Assembly: GCA_947623455.1 (NCBI GenBank)
Contig: OX392543.1
Span: forward strand, 16,986,757 to 17,050,756
DNA length: 64,000 nucleotides
Direction: 5' to 3'
Source of the DNA: Mimachlamys varia
Taxonomy: Eukaryota; Mollusca; Bivalvia; Pectinida; Pectinidae
This document shows, in pieces, positions 1-9,711 of this stretch. Position numbers and translations under genes: made by a program. The notes under the pieces are model-generated. The model searched no databases. It had not been told where the DNA came from and worked only from the letters and a program-made list of their open reading frames with translations. Within the stretch, counting starts at the first letter, position 1. Every line of letters starts with the position of its first letter.

Positions 1-300
1 GTTCTACTGCATTTTGGATGTCTCGTTCAACCAGACTCTTGTCGACAACGAACGAAATAATCGAGCGTCTGGTTGAACGAGACCAGGTTTACACAAACAC
101 GATAATGCTTCCGGGTAAGCGGCATTGGTAATAAACTCGTTCAATATTGAACGAACTTTGAATTAAAAGAAATCACCATCACATCAAGTATGAAGAACAG
201 TTAAAGATTATCTATTTATATCTAACTGCCGACCGGTCGCCGATAAAATTACAACGTTGATGAATACAACATAAACGAAGTCGAACGTATGATTTACGAC
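1..300. mobile_element. Transposon-end-like inverted repeats at window edge
   Basis: A perfect 17 bp inverted repeat (20-36 and 67-83, arm GTCTCGTTCAACCAGAC) surrounds a 30 nt loop. A separate 18 bp perfect palindrome (137-154) contains the same CGTTCAA core. The shared core suggests the terminal region of a DNA transposon cut by the window edge. No transposase frame is visible. Confidence 0.4.
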
Positions 301-899
301 GGACATGATTTTACGGACGGGATGGGAAAGTTTCTTACGATCTTTCCGGCAAGTTTTCAATAAAAAACAGAAGGTATATCAATGCATACCAAAAGTGGTA
401 CAGAGTTACACAGCCGGAAATACAGATTTATTTAATTATGATCGATTGTTCAAAACTTCTATAACGTTGCGTTATTTTTTGTTTTGTTTAATATTTCAAA
501 ATATGTCATTGAATTTTTCTACGTACAAAAACGATATTATTAAGCATTTATTATCGTTGAGTACAGCATACATTTTTTTGGTTTTAGAAATTTTCGTTTT
601 GTTCCTTTTTTAATTAGGCAATGTTTATTGAAACCAAAATAACACAGATTTGAAGCCAGTTTATTCATTTGTTTGGCTTCCTATTTTTGGCATTAAAAAT
701 ACATTTGTGGTTAAATTTATGAAGGTACTGCATATAGAGAATATAGCAGAAATTGTCCAACATATTTTTTAAAGGTGTATTTGTTTAATTGAAAAGAGTT
801 TTTCAAAACTTCGAAACAATATTTTGCATTATTGAAAAGAATTTGAAAGTCTAGTCCAAATGGACACATTTTCGGTAAATAATAATATGATCATGAACA
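301..899. other. AT-rich DNA, nothing recognised
   Basis: The sequence is AT-rich. An ORF at 305-613 encodes a Phe/Leu-rich, low-information peptide with no motif; I regard it as chance. Confidence 0.6.
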
Positions 900-1110
900 T
901 TGAAAATTATCAATGTCTGCAAATGATGATCAAGTATTTTAAGTGGAAAATAAGTTGCCAAAATGGTCTGAAAATCATGACCAAGAGTTTCAAGTGGAAA
1001 ATAAATTGCCAAAATGGTCTTCAAATCATGACCAAGTGTTTCAAGTGGAAAATAAGTTGCCAAAATGGTCCGCAAATCATGACCAAATGTTTCAAGGGGA
1101 TATTAAGTGG
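900..1110. repeat. 51-bp tandem repeat, about 4 copies
   Basis: Repeat starts at 937, 988, 1039 and 1090 are exactly 51 bp apart, sharing AAGTGGAAAATAAGTTGCC. Because 51 is a multiple of 3, both strands stay open (860-1162 plus, 851-1075 minus), giving repeat-derived ORFs that are probably not genes. Confidence 0.9.
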
Positions 1111-1741
1111 TAAAAACATCACTTTCATCTATGGGCTTATTTTCCCCTTTGCTGTAAGGTGACTCTAAGTTGGGACACTTGAAATCAAGTTGGTTTTAAG
1201 TGGGTGTAATATTCCCCACTTGAAATCCCCTTCAGATCTAATGTAGAATAAGGGGCAAATAGGGGGATTTTAAGTTCCACTTGAAATTCTAAGCCCCCCT
1301 TAGGTTTGTCCTGGGATGTTTTATACGATGTTGATAAATCTCTCCCCGTTAGATGACGTTCACTGATAAGTGGAAAAATGTCACTTAAAATTGCGGAACA
1401 TTTAAATTTTATGGTGAAAATTTTCAACACGTCAATTATAATATTATGATAGTGAAAATTGGTCCATTGTGCATCCTTACAGCTCGGCAGTCTATCAGAT
1501 GGGACGGTTGTGTAGTCATACCAGGATTTTGCTGTCCCGATAAAATCTCGTTAGAGATAAGCAGGTGGGAACCACAGGTGTGTCCGAAAGGAAGTGTGGA
1601 GAGAGGGATGGGAAAGATTGCCTATTTCTAGTGGTTTAGGCATTCTTGTTTTAATTTTTTATTTTGGTTGGCTTACGAGTTTCCTTCCCTGGTAGATAGG
1701 AACAAACATTCCAATACAAGGCTCATTATCACTATAGATTG
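1111..1741. other. Non-coding; short purine/pyrimidine runs
   Basis: This holds several AAGTGG-type fragments related in sound to the preceding array (1190-1290) and a few short ORFs with no protein character. No gene is seen. Confidence 0.5.
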
Positions 1742-1880
1742 TATCAAAAGTTTGGTCAACTTGATGTCTTCACTTTCAACAAAGATTTTATCAAAAGTTT
1801 GGTCAACTTGATGTCTTCACTTTCAACAAAGATTTTATCAAATGTTTGGTCAACTTGATGTCTTCACTTTCAAAAAACAT
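1742..1880. repeat. 47-bp tandem repeat, 3 copies
   Basis: Copies begin at 1742, 1789 and 1836, each containing TTTGGTCAACTTGATGTCTT. The copies are nearly identical, so the expansion is recent. Confidence 0.9.
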
Positions 1881-1982
1881 TTTCTATTTGACCAAATTCA
1901 TTTAGATATCTATCAAGTTTAATTTGACCAACAGTATGTATGTGATACCCCAGGACGTGGAATAATGATAAAAAAGATGAAG

Positions 1983-2060
1983 TGCGACCGCTGGGGCTCA
2001 AACCCGCGACCCTTGGCTCTCCAGCCTGAAGCTCTACCACTGAACTAAAGGGAAATTCCC
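1983..2060 (-). mobile_element. tRNA-derived SINE head (TTTCCCTTTAG family)
   Basis: On the minus strand a box A-like TAGTTCAGTGGTAGAGC is followed by a box B-like GGGTTTGAGCCC at tRNA spacing. The flanks do not pair as an acceptor stem, so this is a tRNA-derived repeat, not a tRNA gene. Relatives lie at 20540, 20743, 60823 and 61008. Confidence 0.65.
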
Positions 2061-2136
2061 TACAGCTTACACTTATCGTTTCTGTACCAGATCTAATATT
2101 TAATTTTATCACCTTGTTGAACCTAGTTATATACAT

Positions 2137-2436
2137 GATGAAATGTTATGGAAACCTGGTTAATACCTTACTGATGTGACATCATACTAGTTTTAGGAAT
2201 GGGTGAGCTAGCTCCCCCATCTCCCCATCTCAGCCCTAGGATGAGACGTATAGAATCTTTCACCCCCATGGGGATGACAAATATGAGGCTTCGTAGAGTG
2301 ATTGGTAACTTAAGAATCTTTCCTTAAGGGTCGAGATTCCTTATCTCATCTACAAGGGGTTGAAAAATAATTTCTCTCTTTCTCTGATCAATCATTGTAA
2401 TTATAAGTTAATGTGAACCACTCAGATTAAATTAAG
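2137..2436. other. Non-coding, nothing recognised
   Basis: Mixed sequence with CCCCAT-rich patches. No gene, hairpin or repeat family is recognised. Confidence 0.5.
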
Positions 2437-2866
2437 GTTGACATGACGTCATTGTATTGTTGACGTGATGTCATTGAATTGTTGACGTGACATCATTGTA
2501 TTGTTGACGTGATGCCATTGTATTGTTGACGTGATGCCATTGTATTGTTGACGTGACATTGTATTGTTGACGTGACATCATTGTATTGTTGATGTGACAT
2601 AATTGTATTGTTGACATAATGTCATTGTATTGTGATGTGATGTCATTGTATTGTGATGTGATGTCATTGTATTGTTGACATGACATCATTGTATTGTTGA
2701 CATGACGTCATTGTATTGTTGACATGACATCATTGTATTGTTGACATAATGTCATTGTATTGTTGACGTGATGTCATTGTAATGTTGCCTTGATGTCATT
2801 GTATTGTTGACATGACGTCATTGTATTGTTGACGTGAAGTCATTGTATTGTTGACGTGACGTCATA
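2437..2866. repeat. 22-bp tandem array rich in CRE-like TGACGTCA
   Basis: About 19 copies of a unit like TTGACGTGATGTCATTGTAT plus two bases. Each unit holds TGACGTGATGTCA or a variant. At least four contain the full cAMP-response palindrome TGACGTCA (2444, 2703, 2813 and 2857). A related TGACGTACGTCA occurs nearby at about 3033-3044. Short spacing variants (20-21 bp) occur. Confidence 0.9.
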
Positions 2867-3093
2867 TCATCACTTAAAACATGAGCAAGTGAAGTTTGTC
2901 TCAACCCTATGATGAGCTAGACCAAGGATATCTCACGCCAGGAAAATTGTGGATTTACCAATTCAGGGTAAGATTCAAAAAGGAAATCGCCTCATCATAA
3001 CAACTGTATGATGTCTTACCTAATTGGTTGACGTGACGTACGTCAATATTCCATCATTGATCACATGGTCAATATAGTAAGAGTTATTTAAGG

Positions 3094-3179
3094 AATAACC
3101 ACAATATTTTTTAGGGTTATACGGTGCACACAGTTTTTTCGGTATATACCGTATAACCCTAAAAAATATTGTGGTTATT
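3094..3179. repeat. Perfect 32-bp inverted repeat (foldback)
   Basis: Arms 3094-3125 and 3148-3179 are exact reverse complements around a 22 nt loop. An uninterrupted palindrome of this length suggests a recent foldback or MITE, or an RNA hairpin if transcribed. No target duplication is evident. Confidence 0.9.
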
Positions 3180-4515
3180 ACTTATAATTTCATTTCCGAA
3201 GATACCTATATAAGACATAAGTCTTATACAATGAATAGGCAAAATTAAATTATATAACCATATTCCTGCCTTAGAGGTAAAAGGGGCCAATTTCAAGTCT
3301 TGGGGGAGATGGGGAGGGGGGTGGGAATTGTTTCTAAAAGTTGCAGAAAAATTTAGGGAGCCAAACATTTGGCCAATTTCTTAATATCCCGCCTCCAGTT
3401 GAGATCTCCGACAGTTTACCAACACATGGGTGAAAGATTCTATTAATCTTTCCCTAACCATTAGAAAAATACTTCCATCACACGGAGAAAGTATAAATGT
3501 TTGTCTTTCTTTTTTTTTTAAACGTAGATAAGTTGGCTAGGTCAGCGAGTATTCCACAGTAAAGTGCTGCCTTTAATTATCAATTACTTACAAGTTTGTA
3601 AACACTTTTCGTGAGAGCATGCCATTTTGCATGTACCGTCGTGAGTCAGAAATACTGAAGCCCAGAACATGGCCGATATTTATCACCGACGTAGATGTCA
3701 GCGTACATAGAAGTGTTTACTTATACAGTTACAGATATACTTTCTGCTTTCCAAAAAAATTTGCAGTTGTGAATCACTACCAGATTTTCTATTTAAGTCC
3801 GCTTTTGAGTGAAAAAAAAGGTTTACGTATAGATATATGGTATCTGAAATGTACAAAATTCATCAAAACTTATTAATTTTGAGCTTTATTGCAGGAGTTT
3901 AGGGGTGGGGTTTTGTGTGTTGGCTGTTGTGTCATTAACCAGTCACTCTTGATTTCGTAAATTACATTTCACCTGACCCCAAAAATAGAAAATTTACATA
4001 ACAATACATAACTTTTTTGGACAAGATAGGATAATTTTAAGGGCGGTACCAAAATAAATGACAAATATAGCCTTTTTCTTTGTAACTCAAAACCTCATAT
4101 CTTCACTTGTATCAAATTTTGATATGCATTATAAATTCATATTGAGATATTGTAAGAAAACACTCACTAAAAAACACAAGCACAGTTTTATTACACATCT
4201 CGGAGTTTGAACTCGTAAAACATCTAAAGATATTATTACCGATATCTACTTTCAGATCTTAAAACCCTTTTAACTTTTCAAACTTGACCCCTGACCTGTA
4301 CAGACAGTGATGGTCCTAAAGATGATACCCTAGTTTCCTGTTTATCATCAGAAATGGTGCAAAGCCCAATTTGTTTCGAATTACAGGAAATGATGTCAGA
4401 AAAGACACGGAACTTACTCTCCCCGTCTGTGTAAGATCAGTCAAACAGCTGTTATTTTTTTATATATATCTTCTCATTACTATTAACATCAGAGTCATCT
4501 TATCTCTTACACCAG
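3180..4515. other. Non-coding; possible 5' exon at 3669-3690
   Basis: Mostly AT-rich. ATGGCC at 3669 in good context gives MADIYHR before a GT at 3691, which could be the first exon for the candidate at 4516. The open frame 3619-3876 has no recognisable motif. Confidence 0.4.
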
Positions 4516-4640
4516 GTTTTTGTTGGCACTTCACTCTCAAGCTTGTCAAAGATCCAGTTACAAGTGGTGTGCCTGTGGTATATTTTGATCCCAGCACACC
4601 TGCCTTAGTTTCCATGGAGACCAATCTCACCTGTTGGAAG
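4516..4640 (+). CDS. Candidate internal exon, unknown protein (low confidence)
   Basis: A 125 nt open block encodes 41 residues, including VPVVYFDPSTPALVSMETNL. It is bounded by a pyrimidine-rich acceptor (CTCTTACACCAG) and a GTAATG donor, entered in phase 1 and left in phase 0. A start in good context (ATGGCC at 3669) followed by GT at 3691 would join in the same phase. Downstream, a very strong acceptor (long T run then CAG at 4848-4850) would add a short tail ending at TGA 4884-4886, overlapping an AATAAA at 4886-4891. A small three-exon gene is therefore possible. I recognise no family, and the phase match could be chance. The opposite strand is also open here. Confidence 0.2.
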
Positions 4641-4891
4641 GTAATGAATGTCTCCATGCATGTGGAAGATATTTGAAGATGGTTGAAACAGCTCAAAAAT
4701 TACACTCATGATTAACCAAATGAAACTTGTAAACAAATTAAACCCAAACAAACACATATATATAATTATAAGCTATTTTTAAAAATTGCACCTGCCAACT
4801 TACATGCTTTCGATCAATCTTTTTTTCTTTCTTTCATTTTTTTTTTTCAGATGAAAATAACAAATTTTTTAAGCGGTAAAAGCTGAATAAA

Positions 4892-6010
4892 GCCGCTGGG
4901 GACTGAAATTTTCCCTCAAAATGGTTCTTGTCAACTTTTCTCCATAACAATAGAAAACTATCTGCCAATAATATCAGTAGAATTACCGAATTTCTAATTA
5001 CTGCTATATACATCCAGAGTTATTGAGATATTTCCTGCTTGAAAAATTCTGTAGTTGGATTGGTCAGTGCTACAGGTCAAGGGTCATTTGATGGCTAAAA
5101 TGTCGACTCAGGCAGAGCATGACCAAAGCTACTTAGGGAACAACAGGCTTTGACCATATGTTGTTTTTATAACCAATAATCCATTTCCGATTTGTTCTGA
5201 ACAAATTCACAAAAACAAACATTTCCTGATCTTTTACATAAACACAGCCACCTGACCGTCAAAGAGATAAAGGGGAGATAATCCCACTATGAAAATACGG
5301 AAGAACAGGCAAACTGATTTATATGTGATTTCTTATCATAATAATGCTATATTGATAAAGCTAACATGTTCAGAGTTTATCATAGTCAATTAAGAAATAA
5401 ATCAATTTTGTTAGGATAGTGAATTGTTAAAAAAATATTGTGATAGACAATCTGATTCAATATTGAGACGATATGCAAGTACACTTAGTTCATGTACATT
5501 TACTGATGGAGAACATATGTTGTTTTCTCTTGAAATTTATTGACTTAAATAAAGAATGTACAATATAATGTACTCGATTAACTTATTGAATTGGATGGAC
5601 ATGCTGGTCTTTGATTGGAAAAGTTAAAATTTTACTTCAGGTGTGAATGGGTTTATTGATCTTTAAGATTACATAAGCAAATTTTATACAAGTATAACGT
5701 CCTTAAAAGACCCTAGTTGTTGACAGGGCGTTAAAACAAGATCAAAACTAGATATATGTATATTTATATATACACAAGTTTCTATCCACATGTTGATGAA
5801 ATCTTATCAGTTCCTTTAAAACAATTGAAAGTTATGGCTTAGCAGGATGTTATAGAAGATATTAAGATTTGATTTCAAAGTCAGTAGGGAGGCACTGGTG
5901 CTGTTATATACAGTTTATACAAGACAGTATATGAAACTTCAGTGAGTTTTCACATTATCATTGACTTGATATTTTCTGGATAAAGCACAGAAATAAAATA
6001 TATGTGCACA
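4892..6010. other. Intergenic AT-rich DNA
   Basis: No gene seen. About 5609-5653 resembles a decayed half of the ~88 bp hairpin family (ends CAGGTGTGAATGGGTT). Confidence 0.5.
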
Positions 6011-6374
6011 TGATATTTCATTATGCTAGCACTATAATCTTCTTGCCTTGATATTTCATTAAGCTAGCACTATAATCTTCTTGCCTTGATATTTCATTAA
6101 GCTAGCACTATAATCTTCTTGCCTTGATATTTCATTAAGCTAGCACTATAATCTTCTTGCCTTGATATTTCAGTGGGCTAGCACTATAATCGAATTGCCT
6201 TGATATTTCAGTGGGCTAGCACTATAATCTTCTTGCCTTGATATTTCAGTGAGCTAGCACTATAATCTTCTTGCCTTGATATTTCAGTGAGATAGCACTA
6301 TAATCTTCTTGACATGATATTTCATTGAGATTGCACTATAATATTCCTGACTTGATATTTCAGTGAGCTAGCTT
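6011..6374. repeat. 38-bp tandem repeat, about 9.5 copies
   Basis: The unit contains TGATATTTCATTAAGCTAGC and ACTATAATCTTCTTGCC, with copies spaced exactly 38 bp from 6011. The first four copies are near-identical; later ones drift (CAGTGGG/CAGTGAG variants). Each carries GCTAGC. Confidence 0.92.
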
Positions 6375-7061
6375 GTTATTTGGCATAACAATTAAATGCT
6401 ACTTTCTACCTAGGGTCCTCACCAACAATCATTACCATGTATATTTTCAAGGACTTTCTCTTTTTATTTTAAAGTATGATAAAAAAGTAAAACCTGTATT
6501 TCAGTGTTTAAACTTCACTTACATTTACAATTCTGTAATAAACCAGATGGAAAAAATAGTAAGCTATATTTTTAAAGGTATTCTGGAGCGTGACAAATCT
6601 GAAAGTCTTTAGATGACAGATGTACGAAAATGTCAAGCAAAACGAAAATGACTTTATTATCATATCTGTATAGGTCACGATGTCCCTTCCCATTCTAACT
6701 CTTTCACCGGAAACATTTTAATTGTCGTTTCTATTATGTAGATCATAAAATTCTCTTTCAATAACGGATAAAGAACGAGAAATTTCTGTCAGGATCCTCC
6801 CCTATTATACCGATATAATTTTATTCATGGTAGCGTCCCATTGCGTGCCTTTGTGTATATGTTAAAGCTGAATACCTGTGGTATAACGATTTCTCAACCC
6901 CTTTTGATCCGGTCACATACCTGACGGGATTTACGAACTACAAAATTCCAGTTATATTCTGTTACAGCTGACTTTTAATCATTTTTTAATCAATGCCACC
7001 GATTTATGATTGAATCTCCCTGCGGTAGATTTGACCTACTGCCATAGTGAGGCTGTTGCAG
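6375..7061. other. Intergenic, nothing recognised
   Basis: AT-rich with two short overlapping ORFs of opposite strand (6373-6612 and 6508-6693) and no protein signature. Confidence 0.5.
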
Positions 7062-7130
7062 TAGGGCCACTTCCTGACACAGAACTCTGGGTGGGGCGTT
7101 TGTACTTTATATTCCAACATCGTAACTCAG
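7062..7130 (+). CDS. Candidate internal exon (low confidence)
   Basis: A 69 nt block lies between a GGCTGTTGCAG acceptor and a CAG|GTATCC donor, phase 1 at both ends. It encodes GPLPDTELWVGRLYFIFQHR plus flanking residues. It joins in frame to the candidate terminal exon at 8209. No family is recognised, and an isolated short exon called by eye has a high false-positive risk. Confidence 0.15.
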
Positions 7131-7560
7131 GTATCCTTCGAAAGCTTTGTACAGATAATAAAGCGAGTAATTTACATGAGTGTCAGGTTAGGGTAGGTCT
7201 ACACACAGGTCCTCGAAAATGTTACAAAAAGCACCATAAGTACACCCACAAAAATGTCAGCGGGTAGAGATGTCAAAGGAGCGACAGGATTCTCAATTTA
7301 CGGATAGCTCCAACTTCACACTCTTTATAGTCCTCAGGTGAACAGTGTCAACATCAGCCGCAATGTCAGATAAAGTTAGAAATTTATTGATAATAAAATT
7401 GACATTTTATATGTTTACATTGGACACTTCTGTGTATATTAATTAAGTTTATGAATAAAAAGACCCCCTACCCAGACAATATATCGGCTGTGTGGGAGTT
7501 TAGAAGTGCTTTCACTTCGACTGATATATTAAGGTAAAGAAATTTTAATCAAATCAACAC

Positions 7561-7945
7561 TTGTCCAGTTGTCCCTCTACCCAGTAACCATTTATCAGGT
7601 TGTCCCACTATCCAGTCAACACTAATATAGTTGTCCTACTATCCAGTCACCACTAATCTGGTTGTCCCACTATCCAGTCACCACTAATCTAGTTGTCCCA
7701 CTATCCAGCCACCACTAATCTGGTTGTCCCACTATCCAGTCACCACTAATCTGGTTGTCCCAATATCCAGCCACCAATAATCTAGTTGTCCCAATATCCA
7801 GTCACCACTAATCTAATTGTCCCAATATCCAGTCACCACTAATCTAATTGTCCAAATATCCAGCCACCACTAATCTGGTTATCCCAATATCCAGCCACCA
7901 CTAATCTAGTTGTCCCACTATCAAGCCACCACTAATTCAGCCACC
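7561..7945. repeat. 31-bp tandem repeat, about 12 copies
   Basis: The unit includes GTTGTCCCACTATCCAGTCA and CCACTAATCTG. Copies vary at ACTATCC/AATATCC and CAGTCA/CAGCCA. It is a typical minisatellite. Confidence 0.92.
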
Positions 7946-8208
7946 CCACAATCCTTTCTTTGCATAGGCTTATTGATAAGAACTTGGTTTAATGAAACCA
8001 TTGTGAGGGACTAAAGGACCAATGATGTGGGTGCAACTTCATAATATGAACTGGCCTCGATCTGAAATCTAATGGTTGGATCTGTGTTACCATGGTACTC
8101 CTTAACAACCCTAATTTACTTTAACGTGTTCGTGGACAATTAAACCATAACAAACAAACAGATGCACTCACAATTCAAGTTCCGTAGACAGAACACAAAA
8201 TTATACAG

Positions 8209-8345
8209 GTAGCCAAACTGTCTCAGAATTCAACACTTTTGTTTGGAATGAAGGCGACAGAAGTCGTCTCCATGGAAACGATATCATCTTGAAGGAGTAC
8301 CCATACCATGACTCGGAGTTAACTGACAGCGAAGATTCAGAGTAG
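8209..8345 (+). CDS. Candidate 3'-terminal exon with acidic C-terminus
   Basis: After a possible acceptor (ATTATACAG) the plus strand is open for 45 codons to TAG at 8343-8345. The end is strikingly protein-like: charged residues, then an acidic Ser/Asp/Glu tail (SELTDSEDSE). The same frame stays open about 60 nt further upstream, so another acceptor could be used. A poly(A) signal lies about 250 nt downstream. Frame and phase are compatible with the block at 7062-7130. The minus strand is also open here (8201-8455) but looks less protein-like. The function is unknown. Confidence 0.28.
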
Positions 8346-8591
8346 AATTTAAAAGCTGAAATGTTCCCTGTAGACATACACAGCGTGCCTTTTTGTCTGT
8401 CTGGGCCCCCGATCTTAAACACTGTTAAACTGTTAGGGTGGGGTTGTGGTAACATTTGAAGTTTCTGAAGGTGATTGAAGGAAATAGCTCACAATTTTCT
8501 GTATAAACTAATTACCAGAAAATGATGAACATTCAGTCAGGGTGTGTATACATATCTATCTTTAGAAATAACCTTTGATGTACATCTGTTC

Positions 8592-8597
8592 AATAAA
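8592..8597 (+). terminator. AATAAA polyadenylation signal candidate
   Basis: A canonical AATAAA lies about 247 nt after the stop of the candidate terminal exon ending at 8345. Such hexamers are common by chance in AT-rich DNA, so its value depends on that exon being real. Confidence 0.25.
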
Positions 8598-9473
8598 AAA
8601 TACACAAGTTTTACCGCAGAAACGTAAAATTTCTATCTAATTTCCATGTCTGCGGCAGACAAAGGATTGTTATCAGCCAACGTCTGCACATTTGCCACGT
8701 GCTGTGGGAGGCAGCACTCAAGCAGGGCTTCTTGGGTTGCTTATTCAAGCTTTGACAACAAAGAAAACCTTACAAGATTACTTCCGGAAAACATTTGCTT
8801 GACAAGTTCAATTACGAAGCCGAGAATTCCATTCCTTGAGGAGAAATTCTGGACCTTAGGATACAATTTAGAATGAAGATTTTTTTTCGCTGAAGCACTT
8901 CATGCTAAAGTATTCAAACAGTGAAATCAGAACAGTGCCCGGGAGCTCAAGTTATAAGTTGAATAGTGGGATTAACTGAGCTGGCTTCTTCGCTATCTTC
9001 TCAAGAGGGCCAAGACTTCCGCCACACGGGCTATGATTTGAAACGGGACACGACAGATGCTAATTGGACTACAAGTCAATGGCTCCTCTTTCTAAAAGGA
9101 ATATCATGACTAAACGCTACTCAACTAAACTCTACTCAACTACACTTGATATATTGCAATGTTTCTTTAAAACCAATTGAAGTTAAAAATAGAGCTATTA
9201 CAAGTATACTGTTTTGTCAATTTTTTTCAAAAATGCCTTAAACATAATTTAGTTATAGGAAAAAATCCACAGGCAAACTTGCTGATGGGACTGAATGTAT
9301 AGAATACAAGTATTTTAAGACTGTTTGTATTTCAAGACCACCTGTATCAAGACACCATCTTCCTTTTCAGAGATTACCTGTCTTTAAAGACTGGTAGATT
9401 AAGAGTCAACTTGTATTTGTAAGGGCTTTCATCTAATAGGTCGTTTAATTTTTACAATGGTAATTATAATTAG
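8598..9473. other. Intergenic, nothing convincing
   Basis: An ORF at 8646-8876 (76 residues, cysteine-containing) has neither splice context nor a recognisable motif. The rest is non-coding. Confidence 0.45.
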
Positions 9474-9711
9474 AAACAAGAAATGTTTGTGAGACATAAT
9501 TGCCCCCTTAAATCCCCATATGAAATTAGTTCTTCATGCTTATTCTGTATGCGAAGTTTGATGACAATTGCATCAGTAGTTATTTTAATAAGCTGGTTAC
9601 ATTACCATGGGACAGGACGGGAAGGGATGGGAGGGGATGGGATGGGACGGGACGCACATGGGTAACACTACATGCCCCCACCCCCCATTTCATGGTGGGG
9701 GGCATAAAAAT
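9474..9711 (+). mobile_element. ~230-bp dispersed element, copy 1 (GGGGCAT-ended)
   Basis: It shares with 21625-21842 the block GTGAGACATAA, the core TTCTTCATGCTTATT, ATGCGAAGTTTGATGACAAT, AAGCTGGTTACATTACCATG, a GGGACGG-type short repeat, and an end hairpin in which TGCCCCC pairs with GGGGGGCA. It looks like a non-autonomous element. The variable GGGATGGGAC run is a slippage-prone inner microsatellite. Confidence 0.75.

Noticed and set aside
305..613. 102-residue ORF
   Set aside because: Phe/Leu/Ile-rich low-information translation in AT-rich DNA beside transposon-like repeats, with no domain or supporting context.
860..1162. 100-residue repeat protein
   Set aside because: Explained by a 51-bp tandem repeat that keeps all codons in phase; the opposite strand is equally open.
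1983..2060. Functional tRNA gene
   Set aside because: Box A and box B are present but acceptor arms do not pair and similar heads recur with SINE bodies. The same applies to 18525, 20540, 20743, 31066, 41892 and 60823.
8646..8876. 76-residue cysteine-containing protein
   Set aside because: No signal peptide, motif, splice context or poly(A) signal specific to it; indistinguishable from a chance ORF.
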